The notes under the pieces are model-generated. The model saw only the letters and a list, made by a program, of their open reading frames with translations. It was not told the origin of the DNA and did not search any database. From an uncultured Chloroflexota bacterium (lineage in GTDB: Bacteria > Chloroflexota > Anaerolineae > Aggregatilineales > Phototrophicaceae), in the NCBI GenBank assembly GCA_937974245.1, contig CALJKV010000043.1, forward strand, positions 1 through 40,754: a stretch of 40,754 nucleotides of DNA, written 5' to 3'. A program made the position numbers and the translations under genes. Shown here in pieces: positions 7,142 to 15,581 of this stretch. Position 1 is the first letter of the stretch, and every line of letters begins with the position of its first letter.

Positions 7142-9118
7142 ATGTCTGGCAGAAACCTGATCGGCCAAAAACTTGGCGAATTTGAGATCAAAGAGAAATT
7201 AGGCGAAGGCGCAATGGCCTCGGTCTACCTGGCGGCACAACCTTCAGTGAATAACCGCCTGGTCGCACTCAAAGTCATCCGGTTGGACAATGACCATGAA
7301 GCCGGATTCCGAAATCGGTTTGCCCACGAAGCGGCGATTATCGCCCAACTGGAGCATATTCATATTCTGCCGGTCTATGCCTACGGAATCGCCGGTGATT
7401 ACGCTTATCTGGCGATGCGCTGGCTTCAGGGCGGCACCCTCGCCCAGGTGATGCGGAACGAAGACCTTTCGCTGGAACGTATCGCCGACATCCTCAAGCA
7501 GGTTGCTGCCGGGCTGAACTATGCCCACCAGAAGGGCATCATTCACCGTGATTTGAAGCCCAGTAATATTATGCTGGATGACGCCGGCCACGCCCACCTG
7601 ACTGACTTCGGGCTGGCAAAAGTTATCCAGGGTTCACAAAATCTGACACTTTCCGGCACAGTTGTTGGCACCCCCGCCTATATGTCACCGGAGCAGTTGC
7701 GCGGCGACCCGCTGGATCGTCGCACTGACATCTACAGCCTGGGAGTCATCCTGTATAACCTGGTCGTTGGCCGCCTGCCGTTTGACACGGCGACCAGTGA
7801 CATTGTGACGGTCATTTACCAGCAACTGGAAAAAGCGCCACCGCGCCCACGTACAATCAACGCCGACATCAACCCGGAAGTTGAGACCGTTATTTTACGC
7901 GCCCTTGCCAAAGCCCCCGGAGACCGTTACGACAGCGCGGTAGAGCTGGCCCAGGCTTTCAGCGCGGCGGTAGGGCTGCCCGGCAGTTCAGAACAGTCCG
8001 TGCCACAGCTACCCCAACTCCCGCTGAATACGCCGGAGAAATCCCATTTTGCATATCTACAGCGGATTCGTCCACTGGTCGCAGTAGTGGTTATGCTCGT
8101 TGTAGTGGCGCTATTCCTGACGATTGCACTCTTAACCCGTCCTGCACAACCCACCGGAGGCAGGCCATATACGATTCTAAAAGGAGAGAGTGGCCCGGCA
8201 GCCGAGGTCAGTATCCCCAATGAGGATGAAATTGCAGCGGCACGCGCTTACCTGGGTGACGGTGGGTTTATCGCGTACCTCGCCTGCACCCGCGACTCGG
8301 AATTCCATGCGACCCTGGCGCGGGCGATGCATGACCTGGCAACCCGCTATCAACTCCGAATGGAAGTATACGACCCGCAAACCGATAACTATCGTCAGGT
8401 GACCCAAATCGAACAGGCACGCTCGGATGGTGCCAGAGCGCTAATCCTATGCCCATTGGATGTGGAACTTCTGTCTGAGAGCCTCAAGTCGGTGGAGTCC
8501 GCTGGATTACCATTGGTCATTTTTGGTGACAATATCCCCAGCTACGGCGGCGTGTTAATGGGGGGCAACAACTACGAGTTAGGGCTGGTGCCGGGGCAGC
8601 TGGCCGGGCAGATCATCCAGGATGAAATGGATGGTCAGGCCGATGTGATTATCCTCGATTTCCCGGACCGGCAGGATATCACCGAACGGGCAGATGGGTT
8701 AGAGGCCGGTTTACTGGAATTCGCACCGGATGCCACAATTGTTGGGCGCTTCAGAGGGGCAACCCGTGAATTTGCCTACGAGTCCATTAAAAAGCTGATT
8801 GACACCGATGTCCATTTTAATGTGATCGTCAGCATCAACGATGCCGGGTCATTCGGCGCGATCCAGGCGATGGAAGACGCCGATTTTGACCCCAATTCAG
8901 TGATGATTACCAGCATAGATGCGGAAGCGTTGGCGCTTGAATATATCCGCGACGGCTATTTTATGCGTGGGTCGGCCCGGATTTCACCAACATCACATGG
9001 CGAAACCCTGCTGAACATTATGGTGCGGTTACTGGCCGGGGCGTCGCTGCCGGAAGTCGTCATCAGCCCGCCAGCGGAGATGGTGACATCCGCGACGCTG
9101 ATATCGACCAAACAGTAG
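7142..9118 (+). CDS. Receptor-like Ser/Thr kinase with extracellular sugar-binding domain
   Basis: A 658-residue transmembrane kinase. The cytoplasmic Hanks-type kinase domain spans about 14-275 with GEGAMASVY (P-loop), VALK with Lys44, Glu63, HRDLKPSN with catalytic Asp137, DFG at 155-157 and GTPAYMSPEQ in the activation segment. A proline-rich linker leads to one membrane helix (about 311-333). The outer part (about 372-655) matches type-1 periplasmic sugar-binding proteins of the RbsB group: FIAYLACTRDSEFHATLARAM, ALILCPLDVELL, LPLVIFGDNI, DVIILD, ISINDAGSFGAIQAM. Ligand binding outside could thus control phosphorylation inside. ATG at 7142 is preferred over the GTG at 7139 because of the better spacing to GAG. 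It is divergent from an orphan BMP binding protein. Confidence 0.92.
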   Translation: MSGRNLIGQKLGEFEIKEKLGEGAMASVYLAAQPSVNNRLVALKVIRLDNDHEAGFRNRFAHEAAIIAQLEHIHILPVYAYGIAGDYAYLAMRWLQGGTLAQVMRNEDLSLERIADILKQVAAGLNYAHQKGIIHRDLKPSNIMLDDAGHAHLTDFGLAKVIQGSQNLTLSGTVVGTPAYMSPEQLRGDPLDRRTDIYSLGVILYNLVVGRLPFDTATSDIVTVIYQQLEKAPPRPRTINADINPEVETVILRALAKAPGDRYDSAVELAQAFSAAVGLPGSSEQSVPQLPQLPLNTPEKSHFAYLQRIRPLVAVVVMLVVVALFLTIALLTRPAQPTGGRPYTILKGESGPAAEVSIPNEDEIAAARAYLGDGGFIAYLACTRDSEFHATLARAMHDLATRYQLRMEVYDPQTDNYRQVTQIEQARSDGARALILCPLDVELLSESLKSVESAGLPLVIFGDNIPSYGGVLMGGNNYELGLVPGQLAGQIIQDEMDGQADVIILDFPDRQDITERADGLEAGLLEFAPDATIVGRFRGATREFAYESIKKLIDTDVHFNVIVSINDAGSFGAIQAMEDADFDPNSVMITSIDAEALALEYIRDGYFMRGSARISPTSHGETLLNIMVRLLAGASLPEVVISPPAEMVTSATLISTKQ

Positions 9119-9133
9119 GGCAAACCAGCGCCG

Positions 9134-10147
9134 CTATGGCGTTGCGTCAAACAGGACGAGTAACTGCTGCCCACGCGGCGTCAGGTGATAAAACACGACT
9201 TTGCCGCTGCGGTGCGGTTCAACCAACCCGGCCTGGTTCAGGCGGGAGAGGTGCTGGGAAACCGCCCCGGCGGTAATACTCAATTTACGGGCGATCTCGC
9301 CGGTATTCGCCGGTGTCTCCAGTTCTTGCAGCACCCGCGCCTTGCCAGCCCCCAGTAATAACTCCAGGGATTGATCCACACCCGGCACTTCCTGCCGCCA
9401 CAGCCCTGCGCCACGCGGACTGTAGATCAGCATCGGATGCCACTCCGGGACAATTTGCCAGTGGATTTTCGAGGCGGAAAAGATCGCCGGAACCAGTTGG
9501 ATACCCTGCCCGTTCAGCGTGAGGTCCATTTCAAAGGTCGCCCCCGCCCTGGAATGCCCTTTATTGACCTGCAACTGCCCCGGTTCGTAGGTGACATCCG
9601 GGTGCAGGTCCGCGAACAACCCGGACGGGCCGCCAACGGCTAACTGCCGTGCTTTGTAAAGAATATCGCCATCCAGCACGGTTTTCATACGCGGCCAGTG
9701 GTGCGCCAACACACGCAACCAATACAAGCGCAGCTCATCCACCAGGCATAGCAGCGATTCATGTGGGTAGTTCAGAAAGTTCTGCCACACATCCACGAAC
9801 TGCTGATCAACACAGTCGGCATGTGCCATCAGGGTCTGAATATTACCCCGCACGACTTCTGGCGGCGTGTTCAGCATCCCGGTGATTTCATCTTCAACCG
9901 ATTGGTTGGTTGTCATGGGCGTGGGCGTCAGAAAATCGGGGATATATCCCGGATAGCCCAACAACGCACGCATATAGGGCAGGTCGGTATCGAACAGGGC
10001 GCGCTGGGCTTCATCTACCCAGCGCAGGTAGTGGCTCTGCATCTTAGGAACGTGCAGTATGCGGTAGCTGGTTGCCAGTTCCACCAGTGGGCTGTAGGCA
10101 AACCGCATATCGGCCAGATCATCCGGCGTCAGGTGAATATTTATCAT
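9134..10147 (-). CDS. ArsR-type winged-helix regulator with long N-terminal domain
   Basis: Probable transcription regulator of 337 residues. The last about 80 residues are an ArsR-like winged helix: ARVLQELETPANTGEIARKL, then the recognition helix ITAGAVSQHLSRLNQAGLVE and the wing SGKVVFYHLT. The first about 240 residues resemble the DUF5937-type N-terminal region that accompanies such domains (FAYSPLVELATSYRIL near the start); its ligand is unknown. No Cys-rich metal site of classical ArsR is visible. It converges on the receptor kinase with 15 bp between stops. A weak hairpin (around 9131-9148) could end both transcripts. Confidence 0.82.
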   Translation of the reverse strand: MINIHLTPDDLADMRFAYSPLVELATSYRILHVPKMQSHYLRWVDEAQRALFDTDLPYMRALLGYPGYIPDFLTPTPMTTNQSVEDEITGMLNTPPEVVRGNIQTLMAHADCVDQQFVDVWQNFLNYPHESLLCLVDELRLYWLRVLAHHWPRMKTVLDGDILYKARQLAVGGPSGLFADLHPDVTYEPGQLQVNKGHSRAGATFEMDLTLNGQGIQLVPAIFSASKIHWQIVPEWHPMLIYSPRGAGLWRQEVPGVDQSLELLLGAGKARVLQELETPANTGEIARKLSITAGAVSQHLSRLNQAGLVEPHRSGKVVFYHLTPRGQQLLVLFDATP

Positions 10148-10318
10148 AGGTCGTCACTCAATCTCTACGCACTTTTCCCATCTTAAGCATAGTATAAAGT
10201 ATTTTAGCGGCCTATCGTTTTAGAAATCACTAAATCAATTCACATTGGAGGGCAGGGCGTATACAGTGATAGTGTACAACACGTATCGCTGGTTCAGAGA
10301 GTATCAGACGAGGTTGCT

Positions 10319-10543
10319 ATGGATTACCGGGATATGCAATACCACCTCAAATACCGTCACCCGCAACTCATACGGGAGCGAGAGCAGGCGCGAATGGCCG
10401 AAGCAGTCCTGGCTGGGCAAACAAAACGCACCTTTTTACAGATGATTCGGGGAATGTGGGCACGGGTCAGGACGTTACAGACGCCGCAACCTGAGCCCGT
10501 TATTCCGGCGGTCATTACCGAGAAATCGCGCACAGGCTGTTAG
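10319..10543 (+). CDS. Small hypothetical protein, 74 aa
   Basis: A short charged protein of 74 residues with a basic, helical middle (REREQARMAEAVLAGQTKRT) and a proline-rich end. It is supported by GAGG six bases before ATG, by standing alone between genes, and by a strong hairpin 45 bp after the stop. It is not a shadow of a gene on the other strand. No family recognised. Confidence 0.5.
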   Translation: MDYRDMQYHLKYRHPQLIREREQARMAEAVLAGQTKRTFLQMIRGMWARVRTLQTPQPEPVIPAVITEKSRTGC

Positions 10544-10588
10544 CTATCCGGTGCTTTACTCCTCACAAGTGACACGGCCTGTAAATCC

Positions 10589-10619
10589 CCCCCGCCCTCC
10601 TCACACCCGGCGGGGGTTT
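10589..10619 (+). terminator. GC-rich hairpin terminator
   Basis: CCCCCGCC (10589-10596) pairs perfectly with GGCGGGGG (10609-10616) around a 12-base loop and is followed by TTTG. It would end the transcript of the small gene at 10319; the T run is short. Confidence 0.6.
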
Positions 10620-10697
10620 GCGTTCAGTGTGATGTGCGAGGCGAGCCGCCACCCCAATAAGCACATTCTACTTTTCACCCGGTATTCAGGAGTCCTG

Positions 10698-11498
10698 CTA
10701 TGCTGTTTCGGGCTGCTGATCGGCAGAGACAGAAGGAATGTAGCTGCGTGTATATGCCATGAGCTTCTCGTAAAACTGCTCGGGGCCATCACTGATCGAG
10801 ATAACGGAGAGTTTGCCCTTGGTGATAATGGCATTGATCTGGCGGTCATCGGTTTGACCAGCATGGAAAGCCCGCGCCAGGATATCCGCAAACCGTCCAG
10901 TCCCTTCGATCACAAACAGGGGGAAGGAGAATTTTTCCGATGTAGTACGGGCGTAAACTTCCTCCCGCGTGACTTTACCCCCGTTTATCAGCACGCCAAA
11001 CGCGGGTAGCTGCCCGTTGCCGGAAAGCTGATAGGTCAGGCGGGTAATCATGTCCGATTCGTCGCCAAACTCATCGCCAGTTGTCAACACAAAATGTGAA
11101 TGTCCGTGATTCAACGGCCCGCCATCGTCGTTTTCATAACCGGGGTATCGCACCAGTTCTAATGGCGCAACACCGATCAAGGGAAAGCGGTAGCGGTTCT
11201 TGCGGCGGGCATCCCCCACCAGCGCCGGAACGCCAACATTCGTGCCGCCATCAATCACCACCGCGCCCTGTTCTTCAGCGAACCGTGCCAGCCCTTTTTC
11301 AATGATACGGCGAGTCGCATACATATCCTCTTCGGACATTTCTTTGGCGCCGCCGGTCACATAGATCGCCGGACGCGGTTCATTAAAATTGAGCGACTTC
11401 GCGACCCAGGCTGGGTCAAAGCGGCGGGAAACATGTACGGCATACGCGGCCTGACCATGTTCGAATGGAATGATGAAACGCTTGTTTCGTAGGGTCAT
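10698..11498 (-). CDS. LSDAT (SLOG superfamily, prokaryotic TRPM-type) protein
   Basis: Stand-alone 266-residue protein with the marks of the prokaryotic LSDAT branch of the SLOG superfamily: IYVTGGAKEM (45-54), VVIDGGTNVGV (80-90) with ALVGDARR after it, FPLIGVAP (105-112), HGHSHFVLTTG (131-141) and LFVIEGTGRFAD (194-205). SLOG folds bind nucleotides or nucleotide-derived ligands; the same region forms the NAD/ADP-ribose-sensing N-terminus of animal TRPM channels, and in bacteria SLOG proteins are linked to conflict systems and nucleotide signalling. The ligand and output here are unknown, since no effector domain or membrane segment is attached and the neighbours do not suggest a partner. 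ATG at 11498. Confidence 0.8.
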   Translation of the reverse strand: MTLRNKRFIIPFEHGQAAYAVHVSRRFDPAWVAKSLNFNEPRPAIYVTGGAKEMSEEDMYATRRIIEKGLARFAEEQGAVVIDGGTNVGVPALVGDARRKNRYRFPLIGVAPLELVRYPGYENDDGGPLNHGHSHFVLTTGDEFGDESDMITRLTYQLSGNGQLPAFGVLINGGKVTREEVYARTTSEKFSFPLFVIEGTGRFADILARAFHAGQTDDRQINAIITKGKLSVISISDGPEQFYEKLMAYTRSYIPSVSADQQPETA

Positions 11499-11640
11499 GA
11501 GACTGATCTCGTTTCGACGGCTCTTGTTGATTTAACGCGCTGACATTAAACTTGCGACAGGGTGTACCCACTCGTGATGATAATCCCGACAACCTGGATC
11601 GGATATTTATTTCAGGGTTTACACAATCCGAAAAATATTT

Positions 11641-11673
11641 CCCTGTAGCGCAGCGGGCTTAAACCCGCCGTCT
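11641..11673. repeat. Intergenic palindrome
   Basis: GCGGG (11653-11657) and CCCGC (11664-11668) form an inverted repeat around CTTAAA, with CCCTGTAGCG on the left. It sits in the 284-bp gap between the LSDAT gene and mutY, which otherwise holds nothing recognisable. It resembles the palindromes found in the nuo operon gaps. Confidence 0.45.
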
Positions 11674-11782
11674 GGATAGCTAACTCGGCACCTTCTATCA
11701 TTTTATATTCTAGCATCACCTGAACAACCCAATTATTGGGGTGTCGTTAATGAATACTTTGAACATGGTCTGAAAATCGCTG

Positions 11783-12862
11783 ATGAGCGCTCCCTTTACC
11801 CTACCATTGCTCGCCTGGTACGACCAGCACGCCGCGAACCTGCCCTGGCGCGGCACTCAGAATGTATACCGTATCTGGTTATCCGAGGTTATGCTGCAAC
11901 AGACCCAGGTGCAGACGGTCATCCCATACTATCATCGTTTTCTAATGGCTTTCCCAACTGTCGAGGCGCTGGCGGAAGCGCCGCTGGATGCCGTGCTGAA
12001 ATTGTGGGAGGGCTTAGGGTATTATAGCCGCGCTCGCAATTTACACAAAGCTGCCCGATTTGTCGCCACCCAATTACAGGGGGTGTTCCCCACCACCGCT
12101 GAAACCTTACAGCAGTTACCCGGAGTCGGGCGCTACACCGCCGGGGCGATTGCCAGCATCGCCTACGGGGAGGCCGTGCCGGTGCTGGACGGTAATGTCA
12201 TTCGTGTATTCGCCCGCCTGACCGACCTGGATGCCGATGTCACCCAGACGGCGGTAAAAGCCGAGCTGTGGTTACAGGCCGAACGCTGGATTTCCGCGGC
12301 GCGCCCCGGCGACTACAACCAGGCACTCATGGAATTGGGCCGAACGGTCTGCAAACCGCGCCATCCCCTGTGCGCGGACTGCCCGATTCGCGCACACTGC
12401 ATGGCATCTGCCAAGGGCACACAGGCGCAGCGCCCGGTCAAAAAGGCAAAGGCAGCGACGCCACACTATGATGTCACTGCCGGAATGATCTGGAATGACC
12501 GGGGCGAACTGCTCATCGCCCAGCGCCCTGCGGACGGCCTTCTCGGTGGGCTATGGGAGTTCCCCGGCGGCAAGCAGGAAGCGGATGAATCGCTGCCCGC
12601 CTGCCTCCAACGGGAACTGCGAGAAGAACTGGCAATTGAAGTTGAGGTGGGGGAATTATTTACCGTTGTGCGCCACGCTTTCACCCACTTCAAAATCACG
12701 CTGCACGCCTACACCTGTCGCTACCTTTCCGGGCCACCACAGGCGCTGGGTGTGCAGGACTGGGCCTGGGTCAGGCCGGAAAACCTCGCCAATTACGGTT
12801 TTGGCAAGGCGGATCGTGAAGTCATCAGGACACTCCACAAGCGGCGAGATATGCTGCTGTAG
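11783..12862 (+). CDS. mutY: A/G-specific adenine glycosylase MutY with intact Nudix domain
   Basis: DNA repair glycosylase that removes adenine mispaired with 8-oxoguanine. The catalytic domain (1-220) has SEVMLQQTQV with Glu35, the helix-hairpin-helix LPGVGRYTAGAI (112-123), catalytic Asp136 in VLDGNVIR and the iron-sulphur motif C-x6-C-x2-C-x5-C (Cys190, 197, 200, 206). The C-terminal domain (about 228-355) is Nudix-like, as usual for MutY, but here the full Nudix box survives: Gly263, Glu269, Arg277-Glu278 and Glu281-Glu282, with Ala in place of the last Gly. It might therefore also hydrolyse oxidised nucleotides, whereas classical MutY only uses the domain for recognition. ATG at 11783. 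It converges on the EamA gene with 6 bp between stops. Confidence 0.95.
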   Translation: MSAPFTLPLLAWYDQHAANLPWRGTQNVYRIWLSEVMLQQTQVQTVIPYYHRFLMAFPTVEALAEAPLDAVLKLWEGLGYYSRARNLHKAARFVATQLQGVFPTTAETLQQLPGVGRYTAGAIASIAYGEAVPVLDGNVIRVFARLTDLDADVTQTAVKAELWLQAERWISAARPGDYNQALMELGRTVCKPRHPLCADCPIRAHCMASAKGTQAQRPVKKAKAATPHYDVTAGMIWNDRGELLIAQRPADGLLGGLWEFPGGKQEADESLPACLQRELREELAIEVEVGELFTVVRHAFTHFKITLHAYTCRYLSGPPQALGVQDWAWVRPENLANYGFGKADREVIRTLHKRRDMLL

Positions 12863-12868
12863 CCGCTG

Positions 12869-13852
12869 TCATTCGCCTAGCGAGGATGTAACCACCGCCA
12901 ACGGAGTTTCAGATACGGCGACCAGGGGCGGGGCGAGCTTCCGCTTGCGCCGCGAGGTGATCATCACAACGGCGGTCACGATAACGGTTGCCCCGACCAG
13001 AGTCCGCACGGTGAGGTCTTCTTCCCCCAGGAACCAGCCCAGGAATACCGCAATCAGCGGGTTCACGTAGGCATAAGTCGCTACCCGGCTGGGCGCAACC
13101 ACGGAGAGCAGATACATATACGAGCCGAAGGCAACTACCGAGCCAAAGGTAATGAGGTATATGAACGCGACCAGCGATTCCGTCGTGACCGCTGCCGGGA
13201 CGAAAGTTGCAAACTCCCCGCTGGCAAGGCTCAGTGCCAGCAGCAGCACACCGCCAGCCATCATATTGAGCGCCGCGCCCATCAACGGGGCACTCGGCGC
13301 GGGCAGTCGCCGCGAAAACAGTGTGCCGGTTGCCCACGAAAACGCCGATATGAGCAGCAGCAGCGTTCCGCCCAGGTCAACATGCTCCCCACTCAGGAAG
13401 TCACCCGGCACAACCAGCAGCGCGATACCGCCCATGCCAATGACCAGCCCAATCGCCAGGCGCAGATCGGGACGTCCTTCCCGAAAAAACAACCACCCCA
13501 GCAGCGCCACCCACAGCGGCACAGTCGCAATAATCAGGGCTGTGACACCCGACGGCACTACATGTTCGGCCTTCACAATCGCGCCGTTCGCAATCAGGAA
13601 CATCAGCCCACCCTGAATGAGCGCGCCGCGCCAATGAATGCGGCTGGGGCTGGCCGCGCCGCCGCGCCGTGCCAGCGCATAGAGCAGCACCCCGGCGAGC
13701 AGGAAGCGGGTGCCCGCCATCATAAATGAAGGAATGGAATCGATGGCGAAACGGATTGCCAGGTAGGTTGATCCCCAGATCACGTAAATCGCGGCGAACG
13801 CGGCGATGATGAGCCAGGTGGAAGGTAAGCTGGATAAGCGGCGGGATAACAT
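12869..13852 (-). CDS. EamA/DMT family transporter
   Basis: Inner-membrane protein of 327 residues with about ten hydrophobic helices arranged as two EamA repeats (about 10-145 and 160-305). The opening AIYVIWGSTYLAIRFAIDSIP and the second-half ATYAYVNPLIAVFLGWFLGEE are typical of the drug/metabolite transporter superfamily, close to YedA/RhaT-like exporters. The substrate is unknown. ATG at 13852 has AGGAG five bases upstream. The tail beyond helix 10 is basic then hydrophobic and probably cytoplasmic. Confidence 0.9.
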   Translation of the reverse strand: MLSRRLSSLPSTWLIIAAFAAIYVIWGSTYLAIRFAIDSIPSFMMAGTRFLLAGVLLYALARRGGAASPSRIHWRGALIQGGLMFLIANGAIVKAEHVVPSGVTALIIATVPLWVALLGWLFFREGRPDLRLAIGLVIGMGGIALLVVPGDFLSGEHVDLGGTLLLLISAFSWATGTLFSRRLPAPSAPLMGAALNMMAGGVLLLALSLASGEFATFVPAAVTTESLVAFIYLITFGSVVAFGSYMYLLSVVAPSRVATYAYVNPLIAVFLGWFLGEEDLTVRTLVGATVIVTAVVMITSRRKRKLAPPLVAVSETPLAVVTSSLGE

Positions 13853-13940
13853 ACAGACTCCTGGTGAATCTAGTGAACGTCACCATTGTAGCCGGAAGAC
13901 GATTGTCGTTGTCAGTCCGAATAGAGCCAGGATTATCCGG

Positions 13941-14360
13941 TTACTCGCCCATCACCTGGGCGATGACCGCCCGCTGGCGGGAACGGTTATCGAAATCCAC
14001 CAGGATGATTTGCTGCCATGTCCCCAACAGCAGCGACCCATCCACAAACGGCACGGTCAGCGACGGACCCAGCAGGGATGCCCGCACATGGCTGTGGCCG
14101 TTGCCATCTCCCCAGCGTTCGTTATGGGCATATTCGCGGTTGGCAGCGATGATCTCATCGAACAACCGCTGGAAATCATGGATCGCGCCGTCCTCGTACT
14201 CGATGGTCGTCAGGGCGGCAGTGCTGCCCGGCACGAACAGCGCCACAATTCCCGCCATCAGCCCGCTTTCCCGGATGGTCTTCTGCACCGCGCCGGTCAC
14301 ATCCACCACATGGGCATGTCCCCGTGTGGGGAATTGCAGGGTGTAGGTTTTCACGGTCAT
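13941..14360 (-). CDS. yjbQ: YjbQ/UPF0047 family protein
   Basis: A small protein of 139 residues of the YjbQ (UPF0047) family, some members of which have weak thiamine phosphate synthase activity; the physiological role is unsettled. Family marks are GIVALFVPGSTAALTTIEYED (split around residues 36-56), GNGHSHVRASLLGPSLTVPF with its His pair, and GTWQQIILVDFDNR near the end. The ATG at 14360 was chosen because GGAGGG stands eight bases upstream and the family's N-terminus begins here; a longer frame to 14444 would run into the divergent lspA promoter. Confidence 0.9.
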   Translation of the reverse strand: MTVKTYTLQFPTRGHAHVVDVTGAVQKTIRESGLMAGIVALFVPGSTAALTTIEYEDGAIHDFQRLFDEIIAANREYAHNERWGDGNGHSHVRASLLGPSLTVPFVDGSLLLGTWQQIILVDFDNRSRQRAVIAQVMGE

Positions 14361-14436
14361 GTTTGTATCCCTCCTTTTTTGCGTATTATACTGCCCTGGA
14401 AGGCCCGAATCCGCCGTAACAGTTTGTGGACGCTGG

Positions 14437-14445
14437 TGGTACAAT
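14437..14445 (+). promoter_or_regulatory. Extended -10 promoter of lspA
   Basis: TGGTACAAT (TG-n-TACAAT) with the TACAAT at 14440-14445. A 17-base spacer would place the -35 at TAACAG, a poor match. Initiation near 14452 rules out translation starts further upstream for lspA. Confidence 0.5.
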
Positions 14446-14479
14446 CACGCAGTCTGGCTACACAGTTATGGGAAACAAT

Positions 14480-15013
14480 ATGCGCCCTGCCGTCCGCCGC
14501 TGGCTCTTACTGGCAATACTGATCTGCCTGGTTGTGGCCGTTGACCAGGTGAGTAAACATTGGATTGTGGATAACCTCAGCCTGGGTGAGGTTTACCAGC
14601 CGATTCCGGCCATCAGCAGCCTGTTCCAGATCACCCGTAGCCATAATGCCGGGTCGGCCTTCGGGTTTTTGCCCCAGGCCAGCGACATGTTTCTGGTGGT
14701 CGCCATCATCGCGGTGATCGGCATGGTCTTCTTTTACCCGCGCATCCCGGACGATGCCGCCATTACGCGGCTGGCGACTGGCCTGGTCGTCGGGGGGGCG
14801 CTGGGCAACGCCCTGGATCGGCTGCAATACGGCGTCGTGATTGACTTCATCCACTACCAGATTCCCGGCGTCATCAGCAACGTTTCCAACCTGGCCGACC
14901 ATGCCATCGTCTTTGGTGTGGCACTCATCTTCCTCGAAAGCTGGCGTTTAGACCGTGCCAAAGCCCGCGCCGCGGCTACGCCGGACGAGCCATCATCCCC
15001 AACCCCGGCATAA
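14480..15013 (+). CDS. lspA: Lipoprotein signal peptidase LspA
   Basis: Inner-membrane aspartyl protease that cleaves signal peptides of diacylglyceryl-modified prolipoproteins. With the start used here it has 177 residues and four hydrophobic helices. Conserved blocks are DQVSKHW (22-28), RSHNAGSAFGF (53-63), GGALGNALDR (105-114), VVIDFIHY with catalytic Asp122 and NLADH with catalytic Asp140. The C-terminal tail is Ala/Pro-rich. ATG at 14480 has GGGA six bases upstream and lies 28 bases after the predicted transcription start; ATG at 14468 is possible, while GTG at 14426 would precede the promoter. Confidence 0.93.
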   Translation: MRPAVRRWLLLAILICLVVAVDQVSKHWIVDNLSLGEVYQPIPAISSLFQITRSHNAGSAFGFLPQASDMFLVVAIIAVIGMVFFYPRIPDDAAITRLATGLVVGGALGNALDRLQYGVVIDFIHYQIPGVISNVSNLADHAIVFGVALIFLESWRLDRAKARAAATPDEPSSPTPA

Positions 15014-15078
15014 AGCATATACCCCGTACCCCAGGTAGTCCCTATGACTGTCAGTCACAAGCAATTTAGAATCAGTAA

Positions 15079-15087
15079 TGTTATAAT
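15079..15087 (+). promoter_or_regulatory. Extended -10 promoter of signalling operon
   Basis: TGTTATAAT has a perfect TATAAT (15082-15087) with an upstream TG. No matching -35. Transcription would begin near 15094, about 63 bases before the receiver gene. Confidence 0.6.
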
Positions 15088-15156
15088 GGCAGGCAGGGTT
15101 GCGGGAATTCGCGTCTCGCCCCAACAGATAATGAGCTGGGGAGATAAACAGGGTTC

Positions 15157-15525
15157 ATGAGTAAGAGCCGAATTCTGGTGGTAGAAGACAATCGTGATAA
15201 CATGACTCTTATTGTGGATGTATTGACCTCTCTGGGATACGATGTTATCCAGGCGGAGAACGGCCAGCAAGGGGTAGAAACCGCACAGGCGGAAAAACCC
15301 AACCTGATTCTGATGGATTTATCGCTGCCTGCGATGGATGGCTGGACAGCAACCCAGGAAATTAAGAAACAGCCCGACCTGGCGCATATTCCGGTGATTG
15401 CCCTGACCGCCCATGCGATGGTCGGTGATCGGGAACGCGCTTTGAGCGCTGGCTGTGATGATTATGTTTCCAAACCAATCAATATCAGTGATCTGGCACG
15501 CAAAATCACCAAGTTGCTTGGATAA
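15157..15525 (+). CDS. Single-domain response regulator (DivK-like)
   Basis: A receiver domain without output domain, 122 residues. Acid pocket ED at 10-11, phosphoacceptor Asp54 in ILMDLSLP, Thr84 in ALTAHAM and Lys106 in YVSKPI are all present, so it should be phosphorylated by a histidine kinase. Close in sequence style to DivK/CpdR-type regulators that act by protein contact. It is the first gene of an operon with a receiver-adenylate cyclase 56 bp downstream and a histidine kinase after it, which suggests one phosphorelay. Confidence 0.93.
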   Translation: MSKSRILVVEDNRDNMTLIVDVLTSLGYDVIQAENGQQGVETAQAEKPNLILMDLSLPAMDGWTATQEIKKQPDLAHIPVIALTAHAMVGDRERALSAGCDDYVSKPINISDLARKITKLLG

Positions 15526-15581
15526 ATAACCGCGTTCGCCATTGCGGGCGGGGGTGTACAACAAAAATATGGGGTATTCCG

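Noticed and set aside
14426..14479. Upstream GTG start for lspA
   Set aside because: It lies before the TGGTACAAT promoter element, and the added residues are not part of the LspA fold.
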